From: Mycolicibacterium aurum
GTDB taxonomy: Bacteria; Actinomycetota; Actinomycetes; Mycobacteriales; Mycobacteriaceae
Assembly: GCA_900078775.1 (NCBI GenBank)
Contig: LT549889.1
Coordinates: 310,001 to 374,000 of the forward strand
Direction of reading: 5' to 3'
Length of the DNA: 64,000 nt
Shown: positions 15,688-24,341 of the stretch, piece by piece
Numbering within the stretch: position 1 is the first letter of the stretch
How the letters are laid out: each line of letters starts with the position of its first letter
The notes under the pieces: generated by a model
Database searches by the model: none
Seen by the model: only the letters and a program-made list of their open reading frames with translations
What the model was told of the DNA's origin: nothing
Position numbers and translations under genes: made by a program

Positions 15688-17271
15688 TCACCACTGTGCG
15701 ACGGTCGCGCTGACCTGCGTCATGAGCCGTTGTGCGGTCTCCCGCTCGGCGGCCAGATCCTCGGCCGGGGCACGGCGAATCTCGATGTAGGACTTCAGTT
15801 TCGGTTCGGTGCCCGACGGGCGCACCACGACGCGCAGCCCGTCCCCGCTGAACACCAGCGCGTCGGTGCGCTGCTGACCACGCCGCTGAGCCAGATCCTC
15901 GACGCCCACCGGGACACCGGCCAGGGCAGCGGGGGGATCGGCGCGCAGCGCCGTCATGGCCGCGCCGGCATCCTCGACGCGCCGCGACACCGCCGCGGTC
16001 AGGTGCACGCCGTGCCGGCGGGCCAGCTCGTCGAGTGCGTCGGGCAGGGTGCGCCCGGGTGACCGCAGCGCGGCGACCAGGTCGCAGACCAGTACGGCCG
16101 CGCTGATGCCGTCCTTGTCGCGCACCGCGTCCGGATCCACACAGTGCCCGATGGCCTCCTCGTAGGCGTAGATCAGCGATGCGCCCGGGGCGGTGGCGCG
16201 GGCCAGCCACTTGAACCCGGTGAGTGTCTCGGCGTGCTGTGCCCCATACCCGGCGGCGACGGCGGCCAACATGCGCGAGGACACCACGGTGCTGGCGACC
16301 AGTGCCGAAGCCGGATCGGGATGCAGCGACAACAGGTAATCACCGAGCAGCCAACCGGTTTCGTCGCCGGTCAGCATGCGCCAACCGGTGCTGTCCCGGA
16401 CCCCCACCGCGCAGCGATCTGCGTCGGGATCCAGCGCGATCGCCACGTCGGCGTCGACCTCGGCGGCCAGCGTCAGCAGCAGATCGGCGGCGCCGGGCTC
16501 CTCGGGATTGGGGAAGGCCACGGTGGGGAAGTCCGGGTCGGGCGCGAACTGGGCGTCGACGACGTGGACATCGTCCACACCGGCGAGTGCCAGTGCATCC
16601 AAGGCGAATTCGCCGCCGACGCCGTGCATCGGGGTGAGCGCCACCCGCACCGAACCGACCGTGCGGCGGACGGTGGCTGCCCGCTCCAGATAGGCCGCGA
16701 CCAGGTCGGCGCCGGACGGCTGCACCGGGGTGCGGGCGATCTCGTCGGCGTACGGGGCCCGCGCGATCGCGGACTCGATATCCCGGTCGGTGGGGGAGAT
16801 GATCTGCAGCCCGGCGTCGACGAAGACCTTGTAGCCATTGTCCTGCGGCGGATTGTGTGAGGCGGTGATCTGCACCCCGGCGGCCGCGCCGAGTCGGCGC
16901 ACAGCGAACGCCACCACCGGGGTGGGGGCCGGTGTGTACAGGAAGGTCACCGAGAATCCCTCGGCGGCAAGCACTTCAGCGGCTGCCCGGGCGAACTCCT
17001 CGGATCCGTGCCGGGCGTCGCGGCCGACGACGACGGCCGAGCCGCCGAGACAACGGTCCTTGAGTACCTGCGCCAGCGCCCACGTCGCGCGCAGCACCAC
17101 CGCGAGGTTCATGCCGTCCGGTCCGCCGTGCAGCGGCCCGCGCAGTCCGGCGGTGCCGAAGGTCAGTGGGTGCGCGAAACGCCGGGCGATCTCGTCGGCG
17201 TCGCAGGCGGCCAGTTCGGCGGCGGTGGCCGGGTCGGGGTCGTGTGCGATCCAGTCCTGCGCCTCGGTCAT
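15688..17271 (-). CDS. pmmB: Phosphomannomutase/phosphoglucomutase-family (phosphopentomutase-like)
   Basis: A 527-residue alpha-D-phosphohexomutase. The phosphoserine loop TASHNPPQDNGYK, metal loop DPDADRCAVG, sugar loop YAYEEAIGHC and phosphate loop RPSGTEPKLKSY occur in the correct order. Size and the GTAGLRGP N-terminus resemble PGM2-type enzymes acting on pentose-1-phosphates or hexose-1-phosphates. Adjacent to deoD, deoA, cdd and upp, it may convert the (deoxy)ribose-1-phosphate they release, although its Mtb orthologue is named phosphomannomutase B. Its ATG overlaps the MarR stop, so the regulator and enzyme are translated together. Confidence 0.9.
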   Translation of the reverse strand: MTEAQDWIAHDPDPATAAELAACDADEIARRFAHPLTFGTAGLRGPLHGGPDGMNLAVVLRATWALAQVLKDRCLGGSAVVVGRDARHGSEEFARAAAEVLAAEGFSVTFLYTPAPTPVVAFAVRRLGAAAGVQITASHNPPQDNGYKVFVDAGLQIISPTDRDIESAIARAPYADEIARTPVQPSGADLVAAYLERAATVRRTVGSVRVALTPMHGVGGEFALDALALAGVDDVHVVDAQFAPDPDFPTVAFPNPEEPGAADLLLTLAAEVDADVAIALDPDADRCAVGVRDSTGWRMLTGDETGWLLGDYLLSLHPDPASALVASTVVSSRMLAAVAAGYGAQHAETLTGFKWLARATAPGASLIYAYEEAIGHCVDPDAVRDKDGISAAVLVCDLVAALRSPGRTLPDALDELARRHGVHLTAAVSRRVEDAGAAMTALRADPPAALAGVPVGVEDLAQRRGQQRTDALVFSGDGLRVVVRPSGTEPKLKSYIEIRRAPAEDLAAERETAQRLMTQVSATVAQW

Positions 17272-17726
17272 GGGCTGATTGTGCCCGCTGCCGGGGCGTC
17301 GGCGTCGGCCAGCTTGCGCAATACCGGGGCGACCAGCAGTAGCAGTCCGAACTCCAGCTCGGTGAGGTGTTCGCGCATCGTCGAGTCCAGCCAGGCGTCC
17401 CGCTCGGCGCGGTCGGCGGCCAAGAGTTCGATGCCCGCCCCGGTGAGTTCGACGAGCTGGCGGCGCCGGTCGGTGTCGTCGGGCCGCCGCGAGACCAGGC
17501 CGGCGGCGACGAGCCCGTTGATGCCGTCGGTCAGCGACTGCACCCGCACGTGCATCCGGGCGGCCAGCTCGGCCGGCGTGGCCGCGCCGGTGCGGGTGAC
17601 CTCGGCGAGTACCTGCATTTGGCTCAGGGTGAGTCCGTGATCGGGACGATGGCGGCGCAGCTGACGCGCCACGGCCATCACCGATTCCCGCAGCTCGGTG
17701 GCGGCGGAGGTGTCCTGCTTCGTCAT
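17268..17726 (-). CDS. MarR-family transcriptional regulator
   Basis: A 152-residue winged-helix repressor type protein: LTLSQMQVLAEVTRTGAATP, AELAARMHVRVQSLTDGING (recognition helix) and the wing VSRRPDDTDRRRQLVELTGA. It overlaps pmmB by ATGA. A perfect palindrome TACCAAG-N6-CTTGGTA begins immediately upstream of its ATG and also faces the divergent AbrB-family gene, a typical autoregulatory MarR layout. The effector is unknown; a phosphosugar or exported metabolite is possible given the neighbours. Confidence 0.88.
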   Translation of the reverse strand: MTKQDTSAATELRESVMAVARQLRRHRPDHGLTLSQMQVLAEVTRTGAATPAELAARMHVRVQSLTDGINGLVAAGLVSRRPDDTDRRRQLVELTGAGIELLAADRAERDAWLDSTMREHLTELEFGLLLLVAPVLRKLADADAPAAGTISP

Positions 17727-17727
17727 A

Positions 17728-17747
17728 TACCAAGTTATACCTTGGTA
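17728..17747. promoter_or_regulatory. Probable MarR operator palindrome
   Basis: TACCAAG (17728-17734), spacer TTATAC, CTTGGTA (17741-17747): perfect 7-bp arms, 2 bp upstream of the marR-like ATG. Binding there would block marR-pmmB and could affect the divergent AbrB-family gene starting at 17820. Confidence 0.7.
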
Positions 17748-17819
17748 ATTATCGCCAATGCGCCAGTTTGAAAGAGAAGAAAACTAAGTCCATACTTGCT
17801 AATGAAGGAGGGGGTGCCG

Positions 17820-18914
17820 GTGCTGAAGTGGCGTGCTGCGGCCAAGTGGGTCCTGCTGGGGGTGGTCAGTGTGGCCGTCACCTATCCGCTGACCCGACTC
17901 GGTGTCCCGTCGGCCGGGCTGTTCGCCGCCCTGGTGGTGGGCATCGCCCTGGCGCTGGCGAACCTGGCCCCGAAGGCGGTACCCCGAAAGATCGGCGTCG
18001 CCGCCCAGGGGGTGCTCGGCGTCTACATCGGCACCATGGTGTCCCGCGACGCGCTCGGTGCGCTCGGCCCGCATTGGGCGGTGGTGCTGGCGGTCGCGAT
18101 CGGCACCCTGCTGATCAGCGTGGCCGCCGGCGCCCTGCTCGGACTGCGCCGCGACGTCGGCCCGCTGACCGGGTCGCTGGCCATGGTGGCCGGCGGAGCA
18201 TCAGGTCTGGTGGCCATCGCCCGGGAACTCGGCGGTGACGACCGGGTGGTCGCCGTGGTGCAGTACCTGCGGGTGGCGCTGGTGACGGCGTCGATGCCGG
18301 TCGTGGTCACCCTGGTCTACCGCGCCGAGCGCACCCATCACGCTGCCACGGTGGCCCAATCATCCTCGGCCCCTTGGTATCTTGGTGTTCCGGTACTCGC
18401 GGTGCTGGTGCTCGCCGGGGTCACGGTCGGGCGGTGGATCCGGCTGCCCGGCGCGGGGCTGCTGGGTCCGTTGGCGCTGACGGTCGCCCTGCAGTTGAGC
18501 GGGATCCCGTTCGATCTGAGCGTGCCCGCGGTGCTCGTCGAAGTCGGCTATCTGATCATCGGCTGGCAGGCGGGCGTGGCGTTCACCCGGGACTCGCTGC
18601 GCGCGGTCGGTCGCACGCTGCCCGCGGCGCTGACGCTGATCGTGGTGCTGACCGTCGCGACCGCGGCCCTGGGGGTGCTGCTGGCCCACATCGCCGGCCT
18701 GACCCCGTTGGAGGGGTACCTGGCCACCAGTCCCGGCGGGGTGTACGCGGTCCTGGCCACCGCCGTCGAGACCGGGTCCAACGTCACCTTCATCATCGCC
18801 GCGCAGGTGGTGCGGATCCTGCTGATGCTGTTCGCCGCACCGTTTCTGGCCAAGGGCATCCGCGCGCTGAGCGAGCGCCGCGCCCGGCGGCCCGCGCTGA
18901 CCGGCGGTGGATGA
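17820..18914 (+). CDS. AbrB-family (ammonia monooxygenase-regulator-like) membrane protein
   Basis: A 364-residue polytopic protein of the AbrB/PF05145 family with about ten hydrophobic segments and an internal duplication: GLFAALVVGIALALANLAPK and GLLGPLALTVALQLSGIPF start equivalent halves, and MVAGGASGLVAIARELGGDD parallels LATSPGGVYAVLATAVETGS. GTG 17820 is chosen because AAGGAGGGGG lies 5-6 nt upstream; the ATG at 17802 has no ribosome site. Function is uncharacterised, presumed transport. It is divergent from the MarR-pmmB pair and may be under the same operator. Confidence 0.82.
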   Translation: MLKWRAAAKWVLLGVVSVAVTYPLTRLGVPSAGLFAALVVGIALALANLAPKAVPRKIGVAAQGVLGVYIGTMVSRDALGALGPHWAVVLAVAIGTLLISVAAGALLGLRRDVGPLTGSLAMVAGGASGLVAIARELGGDDRVVAVVQYLRVALVTASMPVVVTLVYRAERTHHAATVAQSSSAPWYLGVPVLAVLVLAGVTVGRWIRLPGAGLLGPLALTVALQLSGIPFDLSVPAVLVEVGYLIIGWQAGVAFTRDSLRAVGRTLPAALTLIVVLTVATAALGVLLAHIAGLTPLEGYLATSPGGVYAVLATAVETGSNVTFIIAAQVVRILLMLFAAPFLAKGIRALSERRARRPALTGGG

Positions 18915-19026
18915 TCGGCTGGGCGGCAACGCCGTTGGCCGTGAAGTTGGCCGGCACGAACCGCGAGGAGGTCGTCACCTGGATCGTGGCCGACGCTGCA
19001 GCGTCACCTGAGCGGATAGTCGCGGT

Positions 19027-19821
19027 TCACAGCCGCGCGATCACCCCGGCCAGCAGCGCGCCCATCCGGGCGGCCGACTGGCGTCCCGCCTCCAGCACCT
19101 CTTCGTGGCTGAGCGGTTCACCGGTCATCCCGGCGGCCAGATTCGTCACCAGCGACACTCCGAGGACCTGCGCTCCGGCGGCGCGGGCGGCGATCGTCTC
19201 GTGCACCGTCGACATGCCCACCAGGTCGGCGCCCAGGGTGCGCAGCATCCGGATCTCCGCCGGCGTCTCGTAGTGCGGGCCGGGCAACCCGGCGTACACG
19301 CCCTCGGCCAGGGTGGGGTCGATCTCCCGGGCCACCGCCCGCAGGCGGGGTGCGTAAGCGTCCACCAGGTCCACGAACTGGGCTCCGACCAGCGGGGAGC
19401 GGGCTGTCAGGTTGAGGTGGTCGCTGATCAGTACCGGCTGGCCGACGGTGTATTCGGCGCGCAGCCCGCCCGCGGCGTTGGTCAGGATCACCGTCGAGGC
19501 CCCGGCTGCGCAGGCCGCCCGCACCGGGTGCACGACGTGGCGAAGGTCGTGGCCCTCATAGGCGTGGATCCGTCCCACCAGCACCAATACCCGACGCTCG
19601 CCGATCCGGAGGGAATGCACCTGACCGCCGTGCCCGGCCGCGGTGGGTGGGCTGAATCCGGGCAGGTCCGCCATCGGCAGCGAGGCCGAGGGCTCGCCGA
19701 GCGCGGTCAGTGCCGGAGCCCACCCGGACCCGAGCACCACGGCGACGTCGTGGGCGGGCACCCCGGTGTGTTCGCGGATCGCGGTGGCGGCGTCATTGGC
19801 GGCCGACTGGGGATCTGACAC
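19027..19821 (-). CDS. deoD: Purine nucleoside phosphorylase (trimeric type)
   Basis: A 264-residue PNP that phosphorolyses inosine and guanosine. Phosphate-binding [11 protein letters not shown] and [20 protein letters not shown], the base-pocket [15 protein letters not shown], and [16 protein letters not shown] with [20 protein letters not shown] (purine-contacting Asn) identify the low-molecular-mass class. GTG 19821 is the start; its initiation codon is separated from the divergent amidohydrolase ATG by only 18 bp. It works with add (inosine production) and pmmB in purine nucleoside recycling. Confidence 0.95.
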   Translation of the reverse strand: MSDPQSAANDAATAIREHTGVPAHDVAVVLGSGWAPALTALGEPSASLPMADLPGFSPPTAAGHGGQVHSLRIGERRVLVLVGRIHAYEGHDLRHVVHPVRAACAAGASTVILTNAAGGLRAEYTVGQPVLISDHLNLTARSPLVGAQFVDLVDAYAPRLRAVAREIDPTLAEGVYAGLPGPHYETPAEIRMLRTLGADLVGMSTVHETIAARAAGAQVLGVSLVTNLAAGMTGEPLSHEEVLEAGRQSAARMGALLAGVIARL

Positions 19822-19828
19822 GAGTGAG

Positions 19829-19841
19829 ATACTGCCAGTAT
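19829..19841. promoter_or_regulatory. 13-bp palindrome in the 18-bp deoD-amiB divergent gap
   Basis: ATACTG-C-CAGTAT is perfectly symmetrical and overlaps the first two bases of the plus-strand ATG (19840). With only 18 bp between the two start codons, any binding protein would affect both genes. Confidence 0.4.
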
Positions 19842-21024
19842 GTCCACGGTTACCGCGTCGTCGTGCGTCGAGGACGCGGTGAACCGCTGCAGCGCTGACC
19901 TCATCGCCCTGTCACACGACATTCACGCCGAGCCCGAACTGTCCTTCGCCGAGCACCGCAGCTGCGCCAAGACCCAGGCGCTGGTCGCCGAACGGGGTTT
20001 CGCGGTGACGGCGGCGCCCGGCGGGCTGGACACCGCCTTCCGTGCCGAGTTCGGGAGCGGCTCGCTGGTGATCGGTGTCTGCGCGGAGTATGACGCGCTG
20101 CCGGGGATCGGGCACGCGTGCGGGCACAACATCATCGCTGCCTCGGCGGTGGGCACCGCACTCGCGCTGGCCGAGGTGGCCGACGAGCTGGATCTGACCG
20201 TGGTGCTGCTGGGCACCCCCGCCGAGGAGGCCGGCGGCGGAAAGGTGTTGCTGCTCAACGCCGGCGTCTTCGACGACATCGCGGCGTCGGTGATGTTGCA
20301 CCCCGGCCCCGCCGATATCGCCGGGGCCCGGTCGCTGGCGCTCACCGAGGTCGAGGTCACCTACACCGGCCGAGAGTCGCACGCCGCCGTGGCACCGCAC
20401 CTCGGCGTCAACGCCGGCGACGCGGTCACCGTCGCCCAGGTCGCGATCGGACTGCTGCGCCAGCAACTCGCCCCCGGACAAATGGTGCACGGCATCGTCA
20501 CCCACGGCGGCGAGGCCACCAACGTCATCCCGGCTCGGGCCCAGCTGCGGTACACCATGCGCGCCCCCGACATGGAGTCGTTGCGGGCGTTGGAGGCCCG
20601 GATGGCGGGCTGCTTCGCCGCGGGTGCGGTGGGCACCGGCAGCACGCACGAGATCCGCGAGACCGCGCCGCCGTACGACGCGCTGGCCCCGGATCCGTTC
20701 ATGACCGAGGTGTTTCGGGCCGAGATGATCCGCAACGGCCGGCACCCGGTGCCGGCGGAGCTGGAGGCCGCGGTGCCATTGGGCAGCACCGACATGGGCA
20801 ATGTCACCCAGCGGCTGCCGGGCATCCACCCGGTGGTCGGCATCGATGCCGGAGGGGCGTCGCTGCATCAGCAGGAGTTCGCCGCCGCAGCCGCCGGTCC
20901 GAGTGCGGACAAGGCCGTCGTCGAGGGCGCCATCATGCTGGCGCGCACCGTTGTGGCGTTGGCGCAGAACACCGTCGAACGGGACCGGGTGCTGGCAGCG
21001 CAGGCCCGCAGGAAGGCATCATGA
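19840..21024 (+). CDS. amiB1: M20-family amidohydrolase (AmiB1-like)
   Basis: A 394-residue metal-dependent amidohydrolase of the M20D/aminoacylase type. [58 protein letters not shown] with catalytic Glu-Glu, the dimerisation-domain [19 protein letters not shown] and [17 protein letters not shown] are visible. It belongs to the p-aminobenzoyl-glutamate/N-acyl amino acid hydrolase group; substrate unknown. It is translationally coupled to the next amidohydrolase (ATGA). The order corresponds to Rv3306c-Rv3305c in M. tuberculosis. Confidence 0.9.
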   Translation: MSTVTASSCVEDAVNRCSADLIALSHDIHAEPELSFAEHRSCAKTQALVAERGFAVTAAPGGLDTAFRAEFGSGSLVIGVCAEYDALPGIGHACGHNIIAASAVGTALALAEVADELDLTVVLLGTPAEEAGGGKVLLLNAGVFDDIAASVMLHPGPADIAGARSLALTEVEVTYTGRESHAAVAPHLGVNAGDAVTVAQVAIGLLRQQLAPGQMVHGIVTHGGEATNVIPARAQLRYTMRAPDMESLRALEARMAGCFAAGAVGTGSTHEIRETAPPYDALAPDPFMTEVFRAEMIRNGRHPVPAELEAAVPLGSTDMGNVTQRLPGIHPVVGIDAGGASLHQQEFAAAAAGPSADKAVVEGAIMLARTVVALAQNTVERDRVLAAQARRKAS

Positions 21025-22190
21025 CGCTGGCTGAGCACACCGAGGCCTGGCTGGCCGCCCACCACGACGAGCTGGTGTCCTGGCGCCGGCACATCCATGC
21101 GCATCCGGAGTTGGGCCGCCAGGAATTCGCCACCACCGAATTCGTCGCCACCCGGCTGGCCGACGCCGGCCTCAACCCCAAGGTGCTGCCCGGCGGGACC
21201 GGACTGACCTGTGACTTCGGGCCCGAGGACCGTCCGCGCATCGCGCTGCGCGCCGATATGGATGCGCTGCCGATGGCCGAGCGCACCGGACTGCCGTTCT
21301 CCTCGACGGTGTCCGGCGTGGCGCATGCGTGCGGGCACGACGCGCACACCAGCGTGCTGCTCGGTGCGGGCCTGGCGATGGCGTCGGCCCCGGAACTGCC
21401 CGTCGGTGTGCGGCTGCTGTTCCAGCCCGCCGAGGAACTGATGCCCGGCGGTGCGATCGACGCGGTGGCCGCCGGCGCGGTGTCCGGGGTGGCGCGGATC
21501 TTCGCGCTGCACTGCGACCCGCGGCTGGAGGTGGGCAGGGTGGCGAGCCGGCTGGGGCCGATCACCTCGGCCGCCGACTCGATCGAGATCACCCTGCACT
21601 CACCCGGCGGGCACACCTCGCGCCCGCATCTGACCGGCGATCTGGTGTACGCACTGGGCGCCCTGATCACCGGAGTGCCCGGGGTGTTGTCGCGGCGCGT
21701 CGATCCGCGCAAGAGCACGGTGATGGTGTGGGGCGCGGTCAACGCCGGGGTGGCCGCCAACGCCATCCCGCAGACCGGCACGCTGGCCGGCACCATCCGC
21801 ACCGCCAGCCGCGAAACCTGGCTGACAATGGAATCGCTTGTGCAGGAGATCATTTCGTCACTGTTGGCGCCGCTGGCGGTGGACTACAGCGTGAACTACC
21901 GCCGCGGAGTGCCGCCGGTGGTCAACGAGGAACTGTCCACCCGCATCATGACCCACGCGATCGAGGCGCTGGGGCCGAACGCGCTGGCCGACACCCATCA
22001 GTCCGGGGGCGGGGAGGACTTCTCCTGGTATCTGGAGGAGGTGCCCGGGGCGATGGCGCGCCTGGGCGTGTGGTCCGGGCAGGGGCCGCAGCTGGACCTG
22101 CACCAGCCCACCTTCGACCTGGACGAGCGGGCGCTGGCCGTCGGGGTGCGGACCATGGTCAATCTGGTGGAGCAGTCCGCGCGGGTGTAG
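21021..22190 (+). CDS. amiA1: M20-family amidohydrolase (AmiA1-like)
   Basis: A 389-residue paralogue of the preceding protein. Metal-site motifs are RHIHAHPELGRQEF, ALRADMDALPMAERTG, GVAHACGHDAHTSVLLGAG and LFQPAEELMPGGAIDAVAAG; the C-terminus has SGGGEDFSWYLEEVPGAMAR. This matches hippurate/N-acyl-amino-acid hydrolases more closely than its neighbour. Overlap with amiB1 implies coordinated production, perhaps of two enzymes acting on related N-acyl substrates. Cytoplasmic, with no signal peptide. Confidence 0.9.
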   Translation: MTLAEHTEAWLAAHHDELVSWRRHIHAHPELGRQEFATTEFVATRLADAGLNPKVLPGGTGLTCDFGPEDRPRIALRADMDALPMAERTGLPFSSTVSGVAHACGHDAHTSVLLGAGLAMASAPELPVGVRLLFQPAEELMPGGAIDAVAAGAVSGVARIFALHCDPRLEVGRVASRLGPITSAADSIEITLHSPGGHTSRPHLTGDLVYALGALITGVPGVLSRRVDPRKSTVMVWGAVNAGVAANAIPQTGTLAGTIRTASRETWLTMESLVQEIISSLLAPLAVDYSVNYRRGVPPVVNEELSTRIMTHAIEALGPNALADTHQSGGGEDFSWYLEEVPGAMARLGVWSGQGPQLDLHQPTFDLDERALAVGVRTMVNLVEQSARV

Positions 22191-22248
22191 CCCCCGATCC
22201 TGCGCTCAGGGCGCCAGAGTGCGGCGCCGTCGGCGCAGAGCCAGTGCG

Positions 22249-22722
22249 TCAGGTGCCCGGGCCGACGTTGCGTGCCGGGCGGGTCCGGATGTCGTGTACA
22301 TACTCCGCCGGCGCGCCGGCGATCTCCGCGGCGTCGGCCATCACGCCGAGGTAGCGCGCCGAGGGCAGTCCGCCCTCCCAGGCGTCCACCACGTACAGCC
22401 AGGCCAGCACCGGGTCGGTGCTGGTGTCGGAGGTCAGCCGGTCCACCCGGCAGCGGATCTTCTTGTGGAAGCCGAGCTCGGAGCCTTCCCAGCGGTCCAG
22501 GTTCTCCTCATCCTCACGGGTCACGTCGTAGAGCACGACGAACACCCGTGACAGCGGATCCTCGACCAGGGTGGCCAGGGCGCCCTCCCAGCTGAGGTCC
22601 TCGCCCCCGAAGGTCAGCCGCCAGCCGTAGAGCCAACCGGTGCCCGCCATCGGGGAATGGGGGGCGCGCTGCAGCATCTGTTCCGGATGCATGTTCGATC
22701 CGTAAGCGGCGTAGAGCGGCAC
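22249..22722 (-). CDS. Gamma-glutamylcyclotransferase-like (AIG2/GGCT fold) protein, Rv3304-like
   Basis: A 157-residue GGCT-fold protein starting at GTG 22722: PLYAAYGSNMHPEQMLQRAP contains the YGSN signature loop; LYDVTREDEENLDRWEG carries the acidic residue used for catalysis, and AWLYVVDAWEGGLPSARYL follows. Members form 5-oxoproline from gamma-glutamyl amines or related substrates. It is divergent from lpdA and convergent with amiA1, as in M. tuberculosis. Substrate not determinable. Confidence 0.82.
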   Translation of the reverse strand: MPLYAAYGSNMHPEQMLQRAPHSPMAGTGWLYGWRLTFGGEDLSWEGALATLVEDPLSRVFVVLYDVTREDEENLDRWEGSELGFHKKIRCRVDRLTSDTSTDPVLAWLYVVDAWEGGLPSARYLGVMADAAEIAGAPAEYVHDIRTRPARNVGPGT

Positions 22723-22839
22723 GCGCCCAACTTTAAGCGGTCCGGCGGGCAGGAGCGCAGGGACCCGGGAGATAGAAGTGGTGGGCTTCAGCACAGCGAC
22801 GCGCGCACAGGTCTGCTGGGCAGGAGCGCGGCAAGCCAC

Positions 22840-22845
22840 TACGTT
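22840..22845 (+). promoter_or_regulatory. Candidate -10 for leaderless lpdA mRNA
   Basis: TACGTT (TANNNT) ends 6 nt before the lpdA GTG at 22852; no ribosome binding site is visible. Confidence 0.35.
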
Positions 22846-22851
22846 CAAGAC

Positions 22852-24267
22852 GTGCCCACCCGCATCGTGATCATCGGCGGCGGTCCCGCCGGATATGAGG
22901 CAGCCCTGGTTGCCGCGGCCCGCGGCCCGGAGGTCGCGCAGGTGACCGTCGTCGACTCCGACGGGATCGGCGGCGCCTGTGTGCTGTTCGACTGCGTACC
23001 GTCCAAGACGTTCATCGCCTCCACCGGGGTGCGCACCGAGTTGCGCCGCGCCAACGGCCTCGGGTTCGACATCGCCATCGAGGACGCCAAGATCTCGCTG
23101 GAACAGATCCACAACCGGGTCAAGACGCTGGCCCGGTCGCAGTCCGCCGACATCGGCGCGCAGCTGTTGCGCGACGGTGTCAACGTGGTGCAGGGCCGCG
23201 GCGAACTGGTCGACGACGTCCCCGGCATGGCGCACCACCGGGTGAAGGTGACCACCTCGGCCGGCAAGGTCGGCGTGCTCAAGGCCGACGTGGTGCTCAT
23301 CGCCACCGGCGCCACCCCGCGGGTGCTGCCCAGTGCGCGCCCCGACGGCGAACGCATCCTGAACTGGCGTCAACTCTATGACCTCACCGAGCTGCCCGAG
23401 CATCTGGTGATCGTCGGATCGGGCGTCACCGGCGCCGAATTCTGCAGCGCCTACACCGAGCTCGGCGTCAAGGTGACGGTGGTGGCCAGCCGCGACCAGA
23501 TCCTGCCGCACGAGGACTCCGACGCCGCCGCCGTGCTGGAGGAGGCCTTCGCCGAACGCGGCGTGCAGCTGGTCAAGAACGCCCGCGCCGACTCGGTGAT
23601 CCGCACCGACACCGGGGTCAAGGTGTCGATGGCCGACGGACGCAGCGTCGAGGGCAGCCACGCCCTGATGACCGTCGGCTCGGTGCCCAACACCAGCGGA
23701 CTGGGGCTGGAGCGGGTCGGCATCGAACTGGGCCCGGGCAACTATCTGAACGTCGACCGGGTATCCCGGACGTCCGCGCCGGGCATCTACGCCGCCGGCG
23801 ACTGCACCGGCCTGCTGCCGCTGGCCTCGGTGGCCGCCATGCAGGGCCGCATCGCGATGTATCACGCCCTGGGCGAGGGTGTGTCCCCGATCCGGCTGCG
23901 CACCGTGGCCGCCGCGGTGTTCACCCGCCCGGAGATCGCCGCCGTCGGTGTCCCGCAGACCAAGATCGACAGCGGTGAGGTCCCGGCCCGCACCCTGATG
24001 CTGCCGCTGACCACCAACGCCCGGGCCAAGATGTCGCTGCTGCGGCGCGGCTTCGTCAAGATCTTCTGCCGCCCGGCCACCGGCGTGGTCATCGGCGGCG
24101 TGGTGGTCGCGCCGATCGCCTCCGAACTGATCCTGCCGATCGGGCTTGCGGTGCAGAACAACCTGACGGTGACCGATCTGGCGCAGACGCTGTCGGTGTA
24201 TCCGTCGCTGTCGGGCTCGATCGTCGAGGCCGCCCGGCGCCTGATGGCGCACGACGATCTGGACTGA
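22852..24267 (+). CDS. lpdA: LpdA-type flavoprotein NAD(P)H:quinone reductase
   Basis: A 471-residue pyridine nucleotide-disulfide oxidoreductase fold. FAD motif IVIIGGGPAGYEAALVAAAR, NAD motif LVIVGSGVTGAEFCSAYTEL and APGIYAAGDCTGLLPLASVA are clear. The redox loop is GGACVLFDCVPSKTF, with Cys43 and Cys48 in CxxxxC spacing. The C-terminal dimer-interface motif HPTxSE of true lipoamide dehydrogenases is YPSLSG (Tyr450, Gly455), so the catalytic His-Glu pair is missing, as I recall for M. tuberculosis LpdA, which acts as a quinone reductase. It is followed 74 bp later by glpD2; both have leaderless-type starts. Confidence 0.92.
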   Translation: MPTRIVIIGGGPAGYEAALVAAARGPEVAQVTVVDSDGIGGACVLFDCVPSKTFIASTGVRTELRRANGLGFDIAIEDAKISLEQIHNRVKTLARSQSADIGAQLLRDGVNVVQGRGELVDDVPGMAHHRVKVTTSAGKVGVLKADVVLIATGATPRVLPSARPDGERILNWRQLYDLTELPEHLVIVGSGVTGAEFCSAYTELGVKVTVVASRDQILPHEDSDAAAVLEEAFAERGVQLVKNARADSVIRTDTGVKVSMADGRSVEGSHALMTVGSVPNTSGLGLERVGIELGPGNYLNVDRVSRTSAPGIYAAGDCTGLLPLASVAAMQGRIAMYHALGEGVSPIRLRTVAAAVFTRPEIAAVGVPQTKIDSGEVPARTLMLPLTTNARAKMSLLRRGFVKIFCRPATGVVIGGVVVAPIASELILPIGLAVQNNLTVTDLAQTLSVYPSLSGSIVEAARRLMAHDDLD

Positions 24268-24328
24268 CCGACCCGCGTCGACCGCGAATTCCGGGCGCCG
24301 ACGGCCCACACGGGCACGGCGCGCAACG

Positions 24329-24334
24329 TAGGCT
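24329..24334 (+). promoter_or_regulatory. Candidate -10 for leaderless glpD2 mRNA
   Basis: TAGGCT (TANNNT) is spaced 7 nt from GTG 24342, matching mycobacterial leaderless promoters. Confidence 0.35.
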
Positions 24335-24341
24335 CGCAGGT

